Notes: generated from the sequence alone by a model not told the origin. A stretch of 64,000 bases of DNA from Duganella alba (GCF_009674495.1 NZ_WKJN01000010.1:1-64000), one strand, 5' to 3'; positions 27,576 to 37,517 are shown, counted from the first letter of the stretch. Program-made: numbers and translations.

Positions 27576-28913
27576 TTGTTCGTACAGAATCAACTGAGCA
27601 ACTGGATCTCGGGCATCCGCGAGCAGCTCACGCTGCCGCTGCGCATCGAGTTGTGGAACGGCCAGCAGGTCGACCTGTCGACCGAGACGCCGCGCGTGAC
27701 GATACGGCTGCCGAACATCGCCGCCGCGCGCTACCTGCTGACGCCCTCGCTGTCCAACCTGGGCACCGCCTATGTCGAAGGGGCGATCGAGGTCAAGGGC
27801 AAGGCCAAGGACATGATCGCGGTGGTCAACGCCCTGGCGCGCAGCTCGCTGAAGGCCGAGGGCAAGTTCGCGCGGCTGGTGCGCAACATCAGCCACAGCA
27901 AGCAGAAGGACGCCGAGGCGATCCGCTACCACTACGACGTCTCCAACGAGTTCTACCAGGAATTCCTCGACCCCAACATGGTGTATTCCTGCGCCTACTT
28001 CGAGAACGGCGACGAGGACCTGGCCACCGCCCAACTCAAGAAGATCGACCACATCCTGCGCAAGATCGAGCTGCGGCCGAACCAGACGCTGCTCGACATC
28101 GGCTGCGGCTGGGGCGCGCTGGTGATCCGCGCGGCCCAGCAATACCAGGCGCGCTGCGTCGGCGTCACCCTGTCGGAAAACCAGTTCGCGCTGGCCAAGG
28201 AACGGGTGCGCGCCGCCGGCCTGGAGCACCTGATCGAGATCCGCCTGCAGGACTACCGCGACGTGCGCGGCCAGTTCGACCGCATCACCAGCGTCGGCAT
28301 GTTCGAGCACGTCGGCACGCGCCACCTGCCGGAATACTTCAACGCCATCCACCAGCTGCTGGCGCCGGACGGCATCGTGATGAACCACGGCATCACCTCG
28401 ACCGATCCGGACAACGGCGAGACGCCCTATGGCGGCGGCGAGTTCATCGAAAAATACGTGTTCCCGCACGGCGAGCTGGCGCACATCGGCAATGTGCTCA
28501 AGGCCATGCAGCAGGGGGCGCTGGAAGTGACCGACGTCGAAAACCTGCGCCGCCACTACGCCCGCACCTGCGCCATCTGGACCGACAATTTCGAGGCGCA
28601 GGGCGAACGCGTGCGCAAGCTGGCCGGCGACAAGCGCTACCGCATCTGGCATGTGTACCTGGCCGGCTGCAGCTACGCCTTCGAGCAGGACTGGATCAGC
28701 CTGTACCAGATCGTCGGCCGCAAGGCGGGCCAGCGCTCGGCGGCGCTGCCGTGGTCGCGCAAGCATATGTATCCGTCGGCCGAGTCGGCGCCGGTGCAGG
28801 CGCCGTATGCGCTGGACAATGAAGGCTTGCCGGCGTTCGCCGTGCTGGGCGGGGATGGCGGGGCGCCGGCGCTTAATGCGCTCAACGCAAGCGGTTCGAA
28901 TACATCTTCCTGA
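27576..28913 (+). CDS. cfa: Cyclopropane-fatty-acyl-phospholipid synthase
   Basis: The 445-residue SAM-dependent enzyme adds a methylene bridge across phospholipid double bonds. The N-terminal lipid-binding domain (to about 130) is followed by the methyltransferase core: YHYDVSNEFYQEFLDPNMVYSCAYF, the SAM loop LDIGCGWGALVIRAAQQY, and SVGMFEHVGTRHLPEYF with the catalytic bicarbonate-site Glu. The start is TTG at 27576, decided by GGGAGG 5 nt upstream. The 3' end runs past the msrA stop, giving a 32-nt tail-to-tail overlap. Confidence 0.93.
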   Translation: MFVQNQLSNWISGIREQLTLPLRIELWNGQQVDLSTETPRVTIRLPNIAAARYLLTPSLSNLGTAYVEGAIEVKGKAKDMIAVVNALARSSLKAEGKFARLVRNISHSKQKDAEAIRYHYDVSNEFYQEFLDPNMVYSCAYFENGDEDLATAQLKKIDHILRKIELRPNQTLLDIGCGWGALVIRAAQQYQARCVGVTLSENQFALAKERVRAAGLEHLIEIRLQDYRDVRGQFDRITSVGMFEHVGTRHLPEYFNAIHQLLAPDGIVMNHGITSTDPDNGETPYGGGEFIEKYVFPHGELAHIGNVLKAMQQGALEVTDVENLRRHYARTCAIWTDNFEAQGERVRKLAGDKRYRIWHVYLAGCSYAFEQDWISLYQIVGRKAGQRSAALPWSRKHMYPSAESAPVQAPYALDNEGLPAFAVLGGDGGAPALNALNASGSNTSS

Positions 28914-29415
28914 ACTTGTCGACCTTGGGCGCCACCACGAAGGCGCAGTAGCCCTGCAAGGGGTGCTGGCGGAAGTAATCCTGGTGGTAGTCCTCGGCCT
29001 TGTAGAACGGCTGGGCCGGCGACAGTTCGGTGACGATGGGGGCATCCCACACATGCGCCATTTCGCCGATGACCTGGCGCGCCGTGGCTTCCTGCTGCGG
29101 CGACTGGTGATAGATGACCGAGCGGTACTGCGTGCCGACGTCGTTGCCCTGGCGGTTGAGGGTGGTCGGATCGTGGATGGTGAAGAAGATTTCCAGCAGG
29201 TCGCGGTAGCTGATGACGGCCGGGTCGAAGCCCAGCTTCACCACTTCCGCGTGGCCGGTGCCGCCGGTGCACACCTGCTCATAGGTGGGATCGGCGCTGG
29301 CGCCGCCCATGTAGCCGGACTCGACCGATTCGACGCCCTTGACCTCCAGGTACACGGCCTCGGTGCACCAAAAACAGCCGCCGCCCAGTATCGCGGTTTC
29401 CAGATTGCCAGCCAT
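28882..29415 (-). CDS. msrA: Peptide-methionine (S)-S-oxide reductase MsrA
   Basis: The 177-residue enzyme reduces methionine-S-sulfoxide in proteins. AILGGGCFWCTEAVYLEVKGV contains the nucleophilic Cys of the GCFWC motif, GYMGG and YEQVCTGGTGHAEVV follow, and the C-terminal block EDYHQDYF is conserved. A second Cys (YCAF) near residue 155 may resolve the sulfenate. The start at 29415 has GGGGGAG just upstream; the open frame continues upstream without msrA similarity, so the longer version is rejected. It overlaps the cfa 3' end by 32 nt. Confidence 0.95.
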   Translation of the reverse strand: MAGNLETAILGGGCFWCTEAVYLEVKGVESVESGYMGGASADPTYEQVCTGGTGHAEVVKLGFDPAVISYRDLLEIFFTIHDPTTLNRQGNDVGTQYRSVIYHQSPQQEATARQVIGEMAHVWDAPIVTELSPAQPFYKAEDYHQDYFRQHPLQGYCAFVVAPKVDKFRKMYSNRLR

Positions 29416-29512
29416 GACTCCCCCTGCGTAGAAGACTTGCCCATCTGCCCACTGTAACGCAAACCGGGTGAATCCGCTATGACGGTACAAATCTTTGGCA
29501 TAATGGCTCACC

Positions 29513-30016
29513 ATGAACATCCATTCCCCCCGCGCCGCAGAGCGCACGTTCGACACCGCCCATTTTCGCCAGGCGCTGGGCCAGTTTGCCACCGGCGTCA
29601 CCATCATCACCACGCGGCTGGCGGACGGCACGTTTCGCGGCCTGACGGCCAGTTCCTTCAATTCGGTGTCGCTCGACCCGCCGCTGGTGCTGTGGAGCCT
29701 GTCGAACGGCGCCAACAGCATGCCCATCTTCACCGGCAACTCGCACTACGTCATCAATGTGCTCAACGCCGAGCAGGCCCATCTGGCCAAGCGTTTCGCC
29801 ACGCGCGGCGTCGATCCGTGGCAAGGCGTGGAGTACGAACTGTCGCGCACCGGCCAGCCCATCATCCAGGGCGTGTCGGCCTGGTTCGAATGCCATAACC
29901 GTAGCCGCTATCCGGAAGGCGACCACGTGATTTTTGTCGGCGAAGTGGAATTCTGCGAGTTTTCTCCGTCCCCTCCCCTGATCTTCCACAGCGGCCAGTT
30001 CGCCGGCCTGGGCTAA
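29513..30016 (+). CDS. Flavin reductase family protein (FMN-binding split barrel)
   Basis: The 167-residue protein has FRQALGQFATGVTIITTRLADG at the start, TASSFNSVSLDPPLVLWSL in the flavin loop and HYVINVLNAEQAHLAKRFA, all typical of HpaC/ActVB-type NAD(P)H:flavin oxidoreductases. It likely supplies reduced FMN or FAD to a partner monooxygenase. No oxygenase gene is next to it, so the partner is unknown. It is separated by 92 nt from gcdH and could be co-transcribed with it. Confidence 0.88.
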   Translation: MNIHSPRAAERTFDTAHFRQALGQFATGVTIITTRLADGTFRGLTASSFNSVSLDPPLVLWSLSNGANSMPIFTGNSHYVINVLNAEQAHLAKRFATRGVDPWQGVEYELSRTGQPIIQGVSAWFECHNRSRYPEGDHVIFVGEVEFCEFSPSPPLIFHSGQFAGLG

Positions 30017-30108
30017 AAACGGAAATTGGTGTCGCCATTAGAAAAGCGTGCACCGGGGCAGCGGCATAGAATGCTGGCAGCATTCATCACCATAACGAGA
30101 GACTAATT

Positions 30109-31293
30109 ATGAGCCAAGCCCGCGCCCACTTCCACTGGGATGACCCCCTGCTGCTGGACCAGCAGCTGACCGACGACGAGCGCATGGTGCGCGACGCCGC
30201 CGCGTCGTATTGCCACGACAAGCTGCAGCCGCGCATCCTCGACGCCTTCCGTCATGAAACGATGGACACCTCGATCTTCCGCGAAATGGGCGAGATGGGG
30301 CTGCTCGGTCCGACCATTCCCGAACAGTACGGCGGTCCCGGCCTGAACTACGTGGCCTACGGCCTGATCGCGCGCGAAGTCGAGCGCGTCGATTCCGGCT
30401 ACCGCTCGATGATGAGCGTGCAGTCGTCGCTGGTGATGGTGCCGATCTACGAGTTCGGCACCGAGGCGCAGAAACAGAAATACCTGCCCAGGCTGGCCAG
30501 CGGCGAATGGATCGGCTGCTTCGGCCTGACCGAGCCGAACCATGGTTCCGATCCGGGCTCGATGATCACCCGCGCCAAGAAGGTGCCGGGCGGCTACGCC
30601 CTGAGCGGCGCCAAGATGTGGATCACCAATTCGCCGGTGGCCGACGTGTTCGTGGTCTGGGCCAAGGACGATGAAGGGGCGATCCGCGGCTTCGTGCTGG
30701 AAAAAGGCATGGCCGGCCTGAGCGCGCCGGCGATCCACGGCAAGTTCGGCCTGCGCGCGTCGATCACCGGCGAAATCGTCATGGACAATGTGTTCGTGCC
30801 GGAAGAGAACGCCTTCCCGGACGTGCGCGGCCTGAAGGGGCCGTTCACCTGTTTGAACTCGGCGCGCTACGGCATCGCCTGGGGCGCGCTGGGCGCGGCC
30901 GAGTCGTGCTGGCACACGGCGCGCCAGTACGTGATGGACCGCACCCAGTTCGGCCGTCCGCTGGCCGCCAACCAGCTGATCCAGAAGAAGCTGGCCGACA
31001 TGCAGACCGAAATCACCATGGGCCTGCAGGGCTGTCTGCGCCTGGGACGCATGAAGGACGAAGGCACGGCGGCGGTGGAAATCACCTCGATGATGAAGCG
31101 TAATTCGTGCGGCAAGTCGCTCGACATCGCCCGCATGGCGCGCGACATGCTGGGTGGGAATGGCATCTCGGACGAGTTCGGCATCATCCGCCACATGGTG
31201 AACCTGGAGGTCGTGAATACCTATGAAGGCACGCACGACATCCATGCCCTGATCCTGGGCCGGGCGCAGACCGGCATCCAGGCCTTCCAATAA
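30109..31293 (+). CDS. gcdH: Glutaryl-CoA dehydrogenase
   Basis: The 394-residue acyl-CoA dehydrogenase has the FAD/substrate blocks [35 protein letters not shown] and [21 protein letters not shown], plus [18 protein letters not shown], the C-terminal signature with the catalytic base Glu of the glutaryl-CoA group. It oxidises and decarboxylates glutaryl-CoA to crotonyl-CoA in lysine, tryptophan and benzoate degradation. Start [17 protein letters not shown] is typical of bacterial GcdH. The ATG follows GAGAGACTAATT, and a strong terminator comes right after the stop. Confidence 0.94.
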   Translation: MSQARAHFHWDDPLLLDQQLTDDERMVRDAAASYCHDKLQPRILDAFRHETMDTSIFREMGEMGLLGPTIPEQYGGPGLNYVAYGLIAREVERVDSGYRSMMSVQSSLVMVPIYEFGTEAQKQKYLPRLASGEWIGCFGLTEPNHGSDPGSMITRAKKVPGGYALSGAKMWITNSPVADVFVVWAKDDEGAIRGFVLEKGMAGLSAPAIHGKFGLRASITGEIVMDNVFVPEENAFPDVRGLKGPFTCLNSARYGIAWGALGAAESCWHTARQYVMDRTQFGRPLAANQLIQKKLADMQTEITMGLQGCLRLGRMKDEGTAAVEITSMMKRNSCGKSLDIARMARDMLGGNGISDEFGIIRHMVNLEVVNTYEGTHDIHALILGRAQTGIQAFQ

Positions 31294-31325
31294 AAAAAAC
31301 CGCTGCCCCGGCAGCGGTTTTTTTT
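31292..31325. terminator. Bidirectional Rho-independent terminator between gcdH and ompW
   Basis: CCGCTGCC (31300-31307) and GGCAGCGG (31310-31317) form an 8-bp stem with A8 on one side and T8 on the other. It serves gcdH on the plus strand and ompW on the minus strand. Confidence 0.95.
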
Positions 31326-31328
31326 GGG

Positions 31329-32009
31329 CTAGAAGCCCTTGAAGGCGTAGCCGATACTGAAGTTGACCGCCAGCGGGTCCAGGCGCACGTCCTGGGTCTG
31401 GCCGGTCGAGTAGTGCGCCGTGGTTTTCAGCTTGGTCTTGATGACCGACGCGTCCAGGAACCATTTCTCGTTGATCTTGAAGGTGCCGCCGAGCTGGAAG
31501 CTGGCCGCCGACTTGTCGTCCAGCTTGAAGGTGGCGCCCGGGCCGCCGGTGTTCAGCACCGCCGTCAGCTGGCCCGAACCGCGTTCCTTCTGGAACATGG
31601 CATAGGTGTAGCCGACGCCCACATACGGACGGAAGGTCGAGTTCGCGTTCAGGAAGCGGTACTGCACAAACAGCGTCGGCGGCAGCACTTCGGCCGTCGC
31701 CAGCTTGCCCGTGCCCTGGATCGAACCGGCGCCGGACAGTTCATGCTTGTACGGCAGGCCCAGGTCCAGCTCGGCCGAGATGTTATCGGTCAGCATGTAG
31801 CCGATGGTAAAGCGGGGCTTGGTGTCCGACCCGACGTCGGTCTTGGTGCCCGGCAGCGCCGGCGCCGAGACATCGCCCGAATCCACTTTCGGCGTAATCT
31901 TGTTGACACCCAGCGTGCCCAGCCAGGTGCCGGTGCTTTGTTGTGCCGATGCAGCCGAAGCTACCGTCATTGCGGCGACCAGCGCCAGCAGTTTTACCGT
32001 GTTCTTCAT
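31329..32009 (-). CDS. ompW: OmpW family outer membrane protein
   Basis: The 226-residue protein has a signal peptide (MKNTVKLLALVAAMTVASAASA) and a run of alternating beta strands ending in an aromatic residue (IGYAFKGF), as needed for BAM-dependent assembly. Blocks such as TIGYMLTDNISAELDLGLPYKHEL, LPPTLFVQYRF and FRPYVGVGYTYAMF define OmpW, an eight-stranded barrel thought to pass small hydrophobic molecules. GGAG lies 7 nt before the ATG. Its leader contains a strong GC hairpin (32039-32069). Confidence 0.93.
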   Translation of the reverse strand: MKNTVKLLALVAAMTVASAASAQQSTGTWLGTLGVNKITPKVDSGDVSAPALPGTKTDVGSDTKPRFTIGYMLTDNISAELDLGLPYKHELSGAGSIQGTGKLATAEVLPPTLFVQYRFLNANSTFRPYVGVGYTYAMFQKERGSGQLTAVLNTGGPGATFKLDDKSAASFQLGGTFKINEKWFLDASVIKTKLKTTAHYSTGQTQDVRLDPLAVNFSIGYAFKGF

Positions 32010-32038
32010 ATCGTCTCCAGATATTTGTGTGTGAGTCC

Positions 32039-32069
32039 GGCAGCGGCGCGGCCTCGGCCGCGCGCTGCC
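32039..32069. repeat. Strong GC hairpin between the GDSL esterase gene and ompW
   Basis: GGCAGCGGCGCGGCC (32039-32053) and GGCCGCGCGCTGCC (32056-32069) pair over 14 bp with one bulged G and a 2-nt loop. It lies 14 nt past the GDSL gene stop on the minus strand. No T-tract follows, so it may be a partial terminator or mRNA-stabilising hairpin. Confidence 0.6.
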
Positions 32070-32082
32070 CGCGACGACTGAA

Positions 32083-33459
32083 TTACAGCCAACCCTTGGT
32101 CACCAGCGCCTTGGACACGTAACGCGCCAGCAGCAGGTTGTTGTACGGGGTTGGGTGCACGTCATCCGCGAAGGACCAGTGGCTGACATCGCCCGATTTC
32201 AGGTTGCTGCCATTGCACACCAGCGAGCTGCCCAGCGGGTTCTTGGCGGCGCTCAGGTCGCAAGCGGTTTCCGAGACGTTGGTCAGGCCGTACGGGCCCG
32301 GGTTGGTCGCCTGGTCGTGGCTGACGGCAAACACGTCCACCAGCAGCACTTTCGGCTCGCTGGACAGGCCGGAGGTCAGCGCGCTGTTGAAGGCGTTGAC
32401 CATGGCGTTGATCAGCGCCTGGGTCGATGCCGGCTGGCCGCGGCCCGACGGCGTGGTGGCCACGTCCGGCAGGTTGTTCACCACCACATAGTTGGCGCCA
32501 TTGGCGACGATCTGGTTTTTCACCAGCGCCACCAGTTCGGTGCCGGCCTGGCCCATGGCCGCGACCAGTTCCGGACCGTGCGCGGTCGCGTAGTCGGCGC
32601 CGGCCTTGGCGCCAGCGGCCTGGGCGTCGGTGGTGGCCTTGGCAACCATCGGGCCATACACCGTGGCCGAACCCACGGCCGCATTGCCCGGCTGCGTAGC
32701 GGCGGCGCCGATGGCGGCCTGGGTGATGGTGGTCTGGGTCGCGCCAGGCTGGGCGGCGGCGGTTTGCGCCGCCAGGCCGATCGCTTGCGCGGCGGTCAGC
32801 GGATTGGTCGCGCCGGCGGCCAGCTGGCCCACCAGGCTGGTGACATAGGCGGTGTTGCCGGCGGCGGTGCCGGCCGCGGTGGCGGCGGCGCTCAGCGAGC
32901 CCAGCTGGAACAGCGCATCGTTACCGCCGGCCATGACCAGCACCAGCTCGTCGCCCTTGAATTTGCCGCCGACGGCTTTCAGGTGGTTGGCGATCTGGGT
33001 GACGACCGGATAGGTCAGCGCGCCCAGCGCGCTGCCGGTCAGCTTGTTGTTCGGGCCGACCGGGCTGGTCACGCGCGAACCGCCCATGGCGTAGCCGTAG
33101 CAGCCGGCGTGCGGCGTGGCCGGCACGGAGAAACCTTTGGTGGCGTCGCCATCGAGGCCGGTGACGGCGGCGCAGGGTGCGGCCAGGCCGATCTGGGCGG
33201 CGGTCAGCTCGGTCCAGTTCTTACCGGTGAAGGTCGAATTGATGGACGTGTTGTCGCCGTTGATGGTGAATTTGCCGCCCTTCAGCGCGGCAACGGTGCC
33301 GACCGCATAAGAGCCGACGTCGGACAGGCTGTCGCCGAACGATACCTGGGCGCTGTATTTGACTTTCACGGTTTGATCGCCGGGAGCCGGATCGGTGCCG
33401 CCGCAACCCGCAAGGACGGCCAGGGCCATTGCAGCAAGTGCAAGTTTGGTATGACGCAT
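32083..33459 (-). CDS. SGNH/GDSL-family esterase lipoprotein with Ala-rich insertion
   Basis: The 458-residue protein has a lipoprotein signal (MRHTKLALAAMALAVLAGC, lipidated C19). The first catalytic block is VSFGDSLSDVG with Ser44, and the C-terminal block is DDVHPTPYNN with the Asp-His pair. LVLVMAGGNDALFQ supplies the G and N oxyanion residues. Between them lies an unusual Ala/Gly/Thr-rich stretch (about residues 195-320). It probably hydrolyses esters at the outer membrane or cell surface. The start at 33459 is set by AGGAG and the lipobox; the upstream extension is not a signal peptide. Similar in plan to the next gene's product, another lipoprotein hydrolase. Confidence 0.88.
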   Translation of the reverse strand: MRHTKLALAAMALAVLAGCGGTDPAPGDQTVKVKYSAQVSFGDSLSDVGSYAVGTVAALKGGKFTINGDNTSINSTFTGKNWTELTAAQIGLAAPCAAVTGLDGDATKGFSVPATPHAGCYGYAMGGSRVTSPVGPNNKLTGSALGALTYPVVTQIANHLKAVGGKFKGDELVLVMAGGNDALFQLGSLSAAATAAGTAAGNTAYVTSLVGQLAAGATNPLTAAQAIGLAAQTAAAQPGATQTTITQAAIGAAATQPGNAAVGSATVYGPMVAKATTDAQAAGAKAGADYATAHGPELVAAMGQAGTELVALVKNQIVANGANYVVVNNLPDVATTPSGRGQPASTQALINAMVNAFNSALTSGLSSEPKVLLVDVFAVSHDQATNPGPYGLTNVSETACDLSAAKNPLGSSLVCNGSNLKSGDVSHWSFADDVHPTPYNNLLLARYVSKALVTKGWL

Positions 33460-33584
33460 GTTGTCTCCTAAGAATATTTTTTGGTTTTCTGATACGAACG
33501 GCCGTGCTATTCGCAACCCAACTAATATGCCAGCCCCGACAACTCTTGTATAGAGGAACACTACTAAAAACCGGGGTTTGTGAG

Positions 33585-33610
33585 CAAAAAAGAACGCTTG
33601 CTCGGCGTTT
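33585..33610 (-). terminator. Terminator candidate of the lipase gene
   Basis: On the minus strand AACGC and GCGTT (33609-33593) form a 5-bp stem with a 7-nt loop followed by CTTTTTT. It lies 25 nt past the stop of the gene at 33634. Confidence 0.5.
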
Positions 33611-33633
33611 CTTACGCTACGTCAAATGCCAAT

Positions 33634-35169
33634 TCACTGCGATGGTGCAGAATCGAGGAAGGCACGCGCCTCGCGTAAACAGAACGGCGCCACCAGTCCG
33701 GCATGGTAGGCGTCCTTGACCGCCTGGTCGGCGGCGGCAGCGCTGCCGGTCTGATTCAGCGTCGTGCGGCGCAGCAATTCCTTGGCGGCGGCAAACTCGG
33801 CCCGCGTGGTCAGGAAGGGGCCGGTCAGCGACGCGTCATCCACGTTCAGCACCGTCAATTGCAGGCCGGAAGCGCTTTGCGCGCGGAAGTAGGCGGCGGT
33901 GCTGGTGGTGTTGGCGTAAGGGACCAGCGGGTCTTCGTCGCCGCCGCACAGGAACAGCGGTACGTTCGGCGTGTAGGTGCGCAGGTCGTTTTTCAGCAGC
34001 CATTTGCGCAGCGACTGCGCCGGCGCGCAATTGAGCGGCGTGGCGCTGCTGGCGTTGCACGGGTTGGCCTTGAGGTCGGCCAGGTAGGCGTCGCGGTAGC
34101 TGGTCTTGATCAGGTGGTCGGCGCCGAAGAAGCTGGCGTAGCCGGCCGCCTGCGGCAGCGAATCGGCGGCGAACAGCACGTCGTTCGGCAGCTTGCCGGC
34201 CGCCACCAGGTCGCCCAGGCCTTGCGTGCCGGGCAACAGCGTATCGATGCCGGTGGCGTACCTGGCTTCGTAGATGTCGCTGGTGCTGGTGTACAGGTTG
34301 GCGCCGGCGCGCTGGCCGGCGGTGATCAGCATCGGGATGAAACCGGCCGAACCGGTGGATGGCGCGCCGTTGAAGATGGTGTCGCCGAACAGCGTCAGCG
34401 CATACGGGCCGGACAGCGGCGCCGCCGCCGTCACCTTGAATTCCGACGCGTACTGCGTCTGCATGGCGCGCTGCGTGGCCAGCGCCACGAAGCCGCCCTG
34501 CGAGTAGCCGGTGACCATCAGCCGGCTGGAGGCGCCGGCGCCGATGCTGCCGAAAATGCTGCGCGCCGCGCGCAGCGCATCGATCATGTCCGACGATTGC
34601 TGCTGTGCGTCAAGATAAGGGTGGTAACCGGCCGTCGACCCGGCGTAGCCGACGTAATTCGGCGCCACCACGATGTAGCCCTGCGCCGCGAACATGGCGG
34701 CGATCAGGCGCGGTTCGGTGGCCGACAGGTTGGCCATGTCGGTACTTTTCTGCACCGAGGTGCCGTGGGCATATAACAACACCGGACGGCCGCCCTGGCA
34801 TACCGGATTCGTGCCGGACGGCACGATGATGGCGGTATTGGCGCTGGTGTCGGCGCCGGCCGAGTCGATCGTGTGGTATTTCAGCGTATAGGTGGTGATG
34901 GCGCAGGTGGGCGTGCCGGTGACGGCGCTGCCGGCGGTGGTGCCGGCGTCGACCAGCGTTTTCAGTGCGGCGGGATCGAGCGTGCTGACGGTGGCGCTAC
35001 TGCTGACGGCCACCGGCACCAGCGTGGCGCCGCCGATGGCCAGGCCGCGCAGCTGCACCACGGGCGTGGCCGGGGCAACCACCGTGCCGCCCGGCCCGGA
35101 ACTGCTGCCTCCGCCGCAGGAGGCCAGCAACAACATCAGTGGAATCAGAACCAGGCGAGCACCGCGCAT
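33634..35169 (-). CDS. Secretory lipase-family alpha/beta hydrolase, lipoprotein
   Basis: The 511-residue protein has a lipobox (VLIPLMLLLASC, Cys at 18) followed by a Gly/Ser linker, then an alpha/beta-hydrolase domain. LLYAHGTSV gives the oxyanion strand, MVTGYSQGGFVALATQ the nucleophile elbow (G-x-S-x-G), and LFLCGGDEDPLVPYANT the acid strand. The C-terminus holds a Cys and no clear tail. This architecture is that of the LIP/triacylglycerol lipase group found in fungi and soil bacteria. It likely breaks down lipids or esters at the cell surface. RBS AAGGA supports the ATG at 35169. The gene is on the minus strand, upstream of the GDSL gene. Confidence 0.85.
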   Translation of the reverse strand: MRGARLVLIPLMLLLASCGGGSSSGPGGTVVAPATPVVQLRGLAIGGATLVPVAVSSSATVSTLDPAALKTLVDAGTTAGSAVTGTPTCAITTYTLKYHTIDSAGADTSANTAIIVPSGTNPVCQGGRPVLLYAHGTSVQKSTDMANLSATEPRLIAAMFAAQGYIVVAPNYVGYAGSTAGYHPYLDAQQQSSDMIDALRAARSIFGSIGAGASSRLMVTGYSQGGFVALATQRAMQTQYASEFKVTAAAPLSGPYALTLFGDTIFNGAPSTGSAGFIPMLITAGQRAGANLYTSTSDIYEARYATGIDTLLPGTQGLGDLVAAGKLPNDVLFAADSLPQAAGYASFFGADHLIKTSYRDAYLADLKANPCNASSATPLNCAPAQSLRKWLLKNDLRTYTPNVPLFLCGGDEDPLVPYANTTSTAAYFRAQSASGLQLTVLNVDDASLTGPFLTTRAEFAAAKELLRRTTLNQTGSAAAADQAVKDAYHAGLVAPFCLREARAFLDSAPSQ

Positions 35170-35247
35170 ATGACATCCTTGCAAGATGGCCGGGCGAGGT
35201 CTTCGGCCGGCAACAAAAGTATCTTAGCAGGACATGCCGCGCGCGGC

Positions 35248-36324
35248 TTATTTTTGCAGCAGCGAATCGATGACGCCGGCCGAGCCGAACACCGAGCGGC
35301 GCAGGCGATCGTTGACGCCCAGCCAGTCCGCATCCTGCGGCGGCGTTTCCACCAGGATCAGGCCGGAGCCGGTCTGGTCCATATCACGCAGCGCAGCATA
35401 CAGGCCGTAGGCGTAGCCGGCCGGATCGGCGGGCAGCACGCGTTGCGCGTCGGCCGCCACCGTCGCCGCATGGCTGATCACGGCGACCTTGACGCCCCTG
35501 GCGCGCAGCCGGGCCAGCGTGTCGGCCAGCGCCGCGGCCGCCAGCATGGTGACCGGCGTGCGCGGCGCGTAGTGCGATTCCAGCGTGCCGGAGGCGCGCG
35601 GCGCGGCCTGGTCCGGCGCGGCCGGCAGCATGCCGATCACGTCGGCGATCTGTTGCGCGCTGATGTGGCCGGGACGCAGCAGCACCGGGCCATGCGTGGC
35701 CAGGCGCGACATGTCGACGATGGTCGATTCGATGCCGACCTGGCTCGAACCGCCCTCCAGCACCACGCTCAGTTCGGCGGCCGAGCAGGCGACGCCGCCG
35801 CCGAGGTCGCCGTCATCGTGCTGGTCCATGCCGAACTCGTCGCGCACGTGCTGCGCGGTGGTCGGGCTGACGTTGCCGAACTTGTTGGCCGACGGCGCCG
35901 CCACGCCGCCCTTGCCGCCTTTAAACGCTTGCAGCAAGGCGATGGCGACCGGATGCGACGGGCAGCGGATGCCGACCGAATCCTGGCCGGCCGAGACCGC
36001 GTCCGGAATCTGTGGGTGGCGTTTCAGGATCAGGGTCAGCGGGCCGGGCCAGAAGGCCTGCACCAGCTTGCGCGCCTCGTCCGGCACGTCGGTGACCCAG
36101 TAATCCAGATCGGCGCCGGGCGCGACGTGCACGATCACCGGATGATCGTGCGGACGGCCCTTGGCTTCGTAGATGCGCGCCACGGCGGCCGGATTTTCAG
36201 CGTCCGCGCCGAGGCCGTAGACGGTCTCGGTCGGGAACGCCACCAGGCCGCCCTGCTCCAGGATGGCCGCCGCCTCGGCGATGGCAGCGTGGTCGGCGAC
36301 GCTTGCGGGAGGCTGCTGCTTCAC
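35248..36324 (-). CDS. sua5: L-threonylcarbamoyladenylate synthase (Sua5 type)
   Basis: The 358-residue protein has the YrdC-like domain (about 10-210: [49 protein letters not shown]) plus a C-terminal Sua5 domain of about 120 residues. It makes threonylcarbamoyl-AMP from Thr, bicarbonate and ATP for the t6A37 tRNA base. The start is GTG at 36324, overlapping the purK stop (GTGA), since the YrdC domain begins right after it. The longer open frame upstream is purK in another frame. It is the last gene of the pur cluster and has no functional link to purines; the order is common in betaproteobacteria. Confidence 0.93.
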   Translation of the reverse strand: MKQQPPASVADHAAIAEAAAILEQGGLVAFPTETVYGLGADAENPAAVARIYEAKGRPHDHPVIVHVAPGADLDYWVTDVPDEARKLVQAFWPGPLTLILKRHPQIPDAVSAGQDSVGIRCPSHPVAIALLQAFKGGKGGVAAPSANKFGNVSPTTAQHVRDEFGMDQHDDGDLGGGVACSAAELSVVLEGGSSQVGIESTIVDMSRLATHGPVLLRPGHISAQQIADVIGMLPAAPDQAAPRASGTLESHYAPRTPVTMLAAAALADTLARLRARGVKVAVISHAATVAADAQRVLPADPAGYAYGLYAALRDMDQTGSGLILVETPPQDADWLGVNDRLRRSVFGSAGVIDSLLQK

Positions 36325-37517
36325 GGGGCGATCCCGAGGATGGCGCAGGCCGCGTTCAGCTGCTGCTGGGCTTGCGCCAGCGTCGGCGCGACAAAGGTCA
36401 GGTGGCCCATCTTGCGGGCGCGGCGCGGATCGTCCTTGCCGTACAGGTGCAGATTGGCGCCCGGCAGCGCCAGGATTTCGTGCCAGGCCGGCTCGCGCGT
36501 GGCGTCGGTGTCGTCGGTGAACCAGACGTCGCCCAGGATGTTGAGCATGACGGCCGGCGAATGCTGGCGCACGTCGCCCAGCGGCAGACGCGCCATGGCG
36601 CGCACCTGCTGCGCGAACTGGCTGGTGACGCAGGCGTCCATGGTGTAGTGGCCGCTGTTGTGCGGACGCGGCGCCATTTCGTTGACCACCAGCGAACCGT
36701 CGGTCAGCACGAAGAACTCGATGCACAGCACGCCCACGTAGCCGAGCTCGGCCACGATGGCCTGCGCCGCCTGCTGCGCCTTCAGCGCGCTCTCGTCCGA
36801 CACGTTCGGGCCGGGCACGGTGGTGGTGAACAGGATGCCGTCGCGGTGCACGTTTTCGGCGATCGGGTAGACCACCGATTCGCCGTCGTGGCCGCGCGCG
36901 GTCAGTACGGACACCTCGTAGGCCAACGGCAGCATTTTCTCCAGCAGGCAGGTGACCTTGTCCATCGACTCAAACGCCGCCTGCACGTCGGCACGCGATT
37001 TGACGCGGACCTGGCCCTTGCCGTCGTAACCCATGCGCACGGTTTTAAGGATGCCCGGCAGCAGATCATCTTCAATCGCATCGATGTCCGCCTGCGAGGC
37101 GATCACCTTGTGCGGCGCCGGCAGCACGCCCGACTTCGGCGCGCAGCCGACGAAGAAACGCTTCTCGGCGATGCGGTCCTGCGCCACCGACACGCCATGC
37201 GCGTCGGGCGCCACGAACACCGATTGCGCCAGGCGCGACAGGCTGTCCGCCGGGACGTTTTCAAACTCGGTGGTGACAGCGGCGCATTGCGCGGCCAGCG
37301 CATCGAGACCGGCGGCATCGCTGTAGCCGGCGTTGACCAGGCGCTGCGCGACCTGGCCGGCCGGGCACGCATCGGACGGCTCCAGCACGGCAACCTGATA
37401 ACCCATGGCCTGTGCGGCCTGGGCGAACATGCGGCCCAACTGGCCGCCGCCCATCACGCCCAGCCAGGCTGGAGGATTGGCGGCAGGCAGGATGGGCGAG
37501 AACTTCGTATCACTCAT
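36321..37517 (-). CDS. purK: 5-(carboxyamino)imidazole ribonucleotide synthase
   Basis: The 398-residue ATP-grasp enzyme makes N5-CAIR from AIR, ATP and bicarbonate. [18 protein letters not shown] is the N-terminal signature, [16 protein letters not shown] is the ATP-grasp loop, and [30 protein letters not shown] contains metal-binding Glu/Asn. Length and motifs are standard. purE ends in TAA directly followed by this ATG (no gap), so the two are coupled. Confidence 0.96.
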   Translation of the reverse strand: MSDTKFSPILPAANPPAWLGVMGGGQLGRMFAQAAQAMGYQVAVLEPSDACPAGQVAQRLVNAGYSDAAGLDALAAQCAAVTTEFENVPADSLSRLAQSVFVAPDAHGVSVAQDRIAEKRFFVGCAPKSGVLPAPHKVIASQADIDAIEDDLLPGILKTVRMGYDGKGQVRVKSRADVQAAFESMDKVTCLLEKMLPLAYEVSVLTARGHDGESVVYPIAENVHRDGILFTTTVPGPNVSDESALKAQQAAQAIVAELGYVGVLCIEFFVLTDGSLVVNEMAPRPHNSGHYTMDACVTSQFAQQVRAMARLPLGDVRQHSPAVMLNILGDVWFTDDTDATREPAWHEILALPGANLHLYGKDDPRRARKMGHLTFVAPTLAQAQQQLNAACAILGIAP

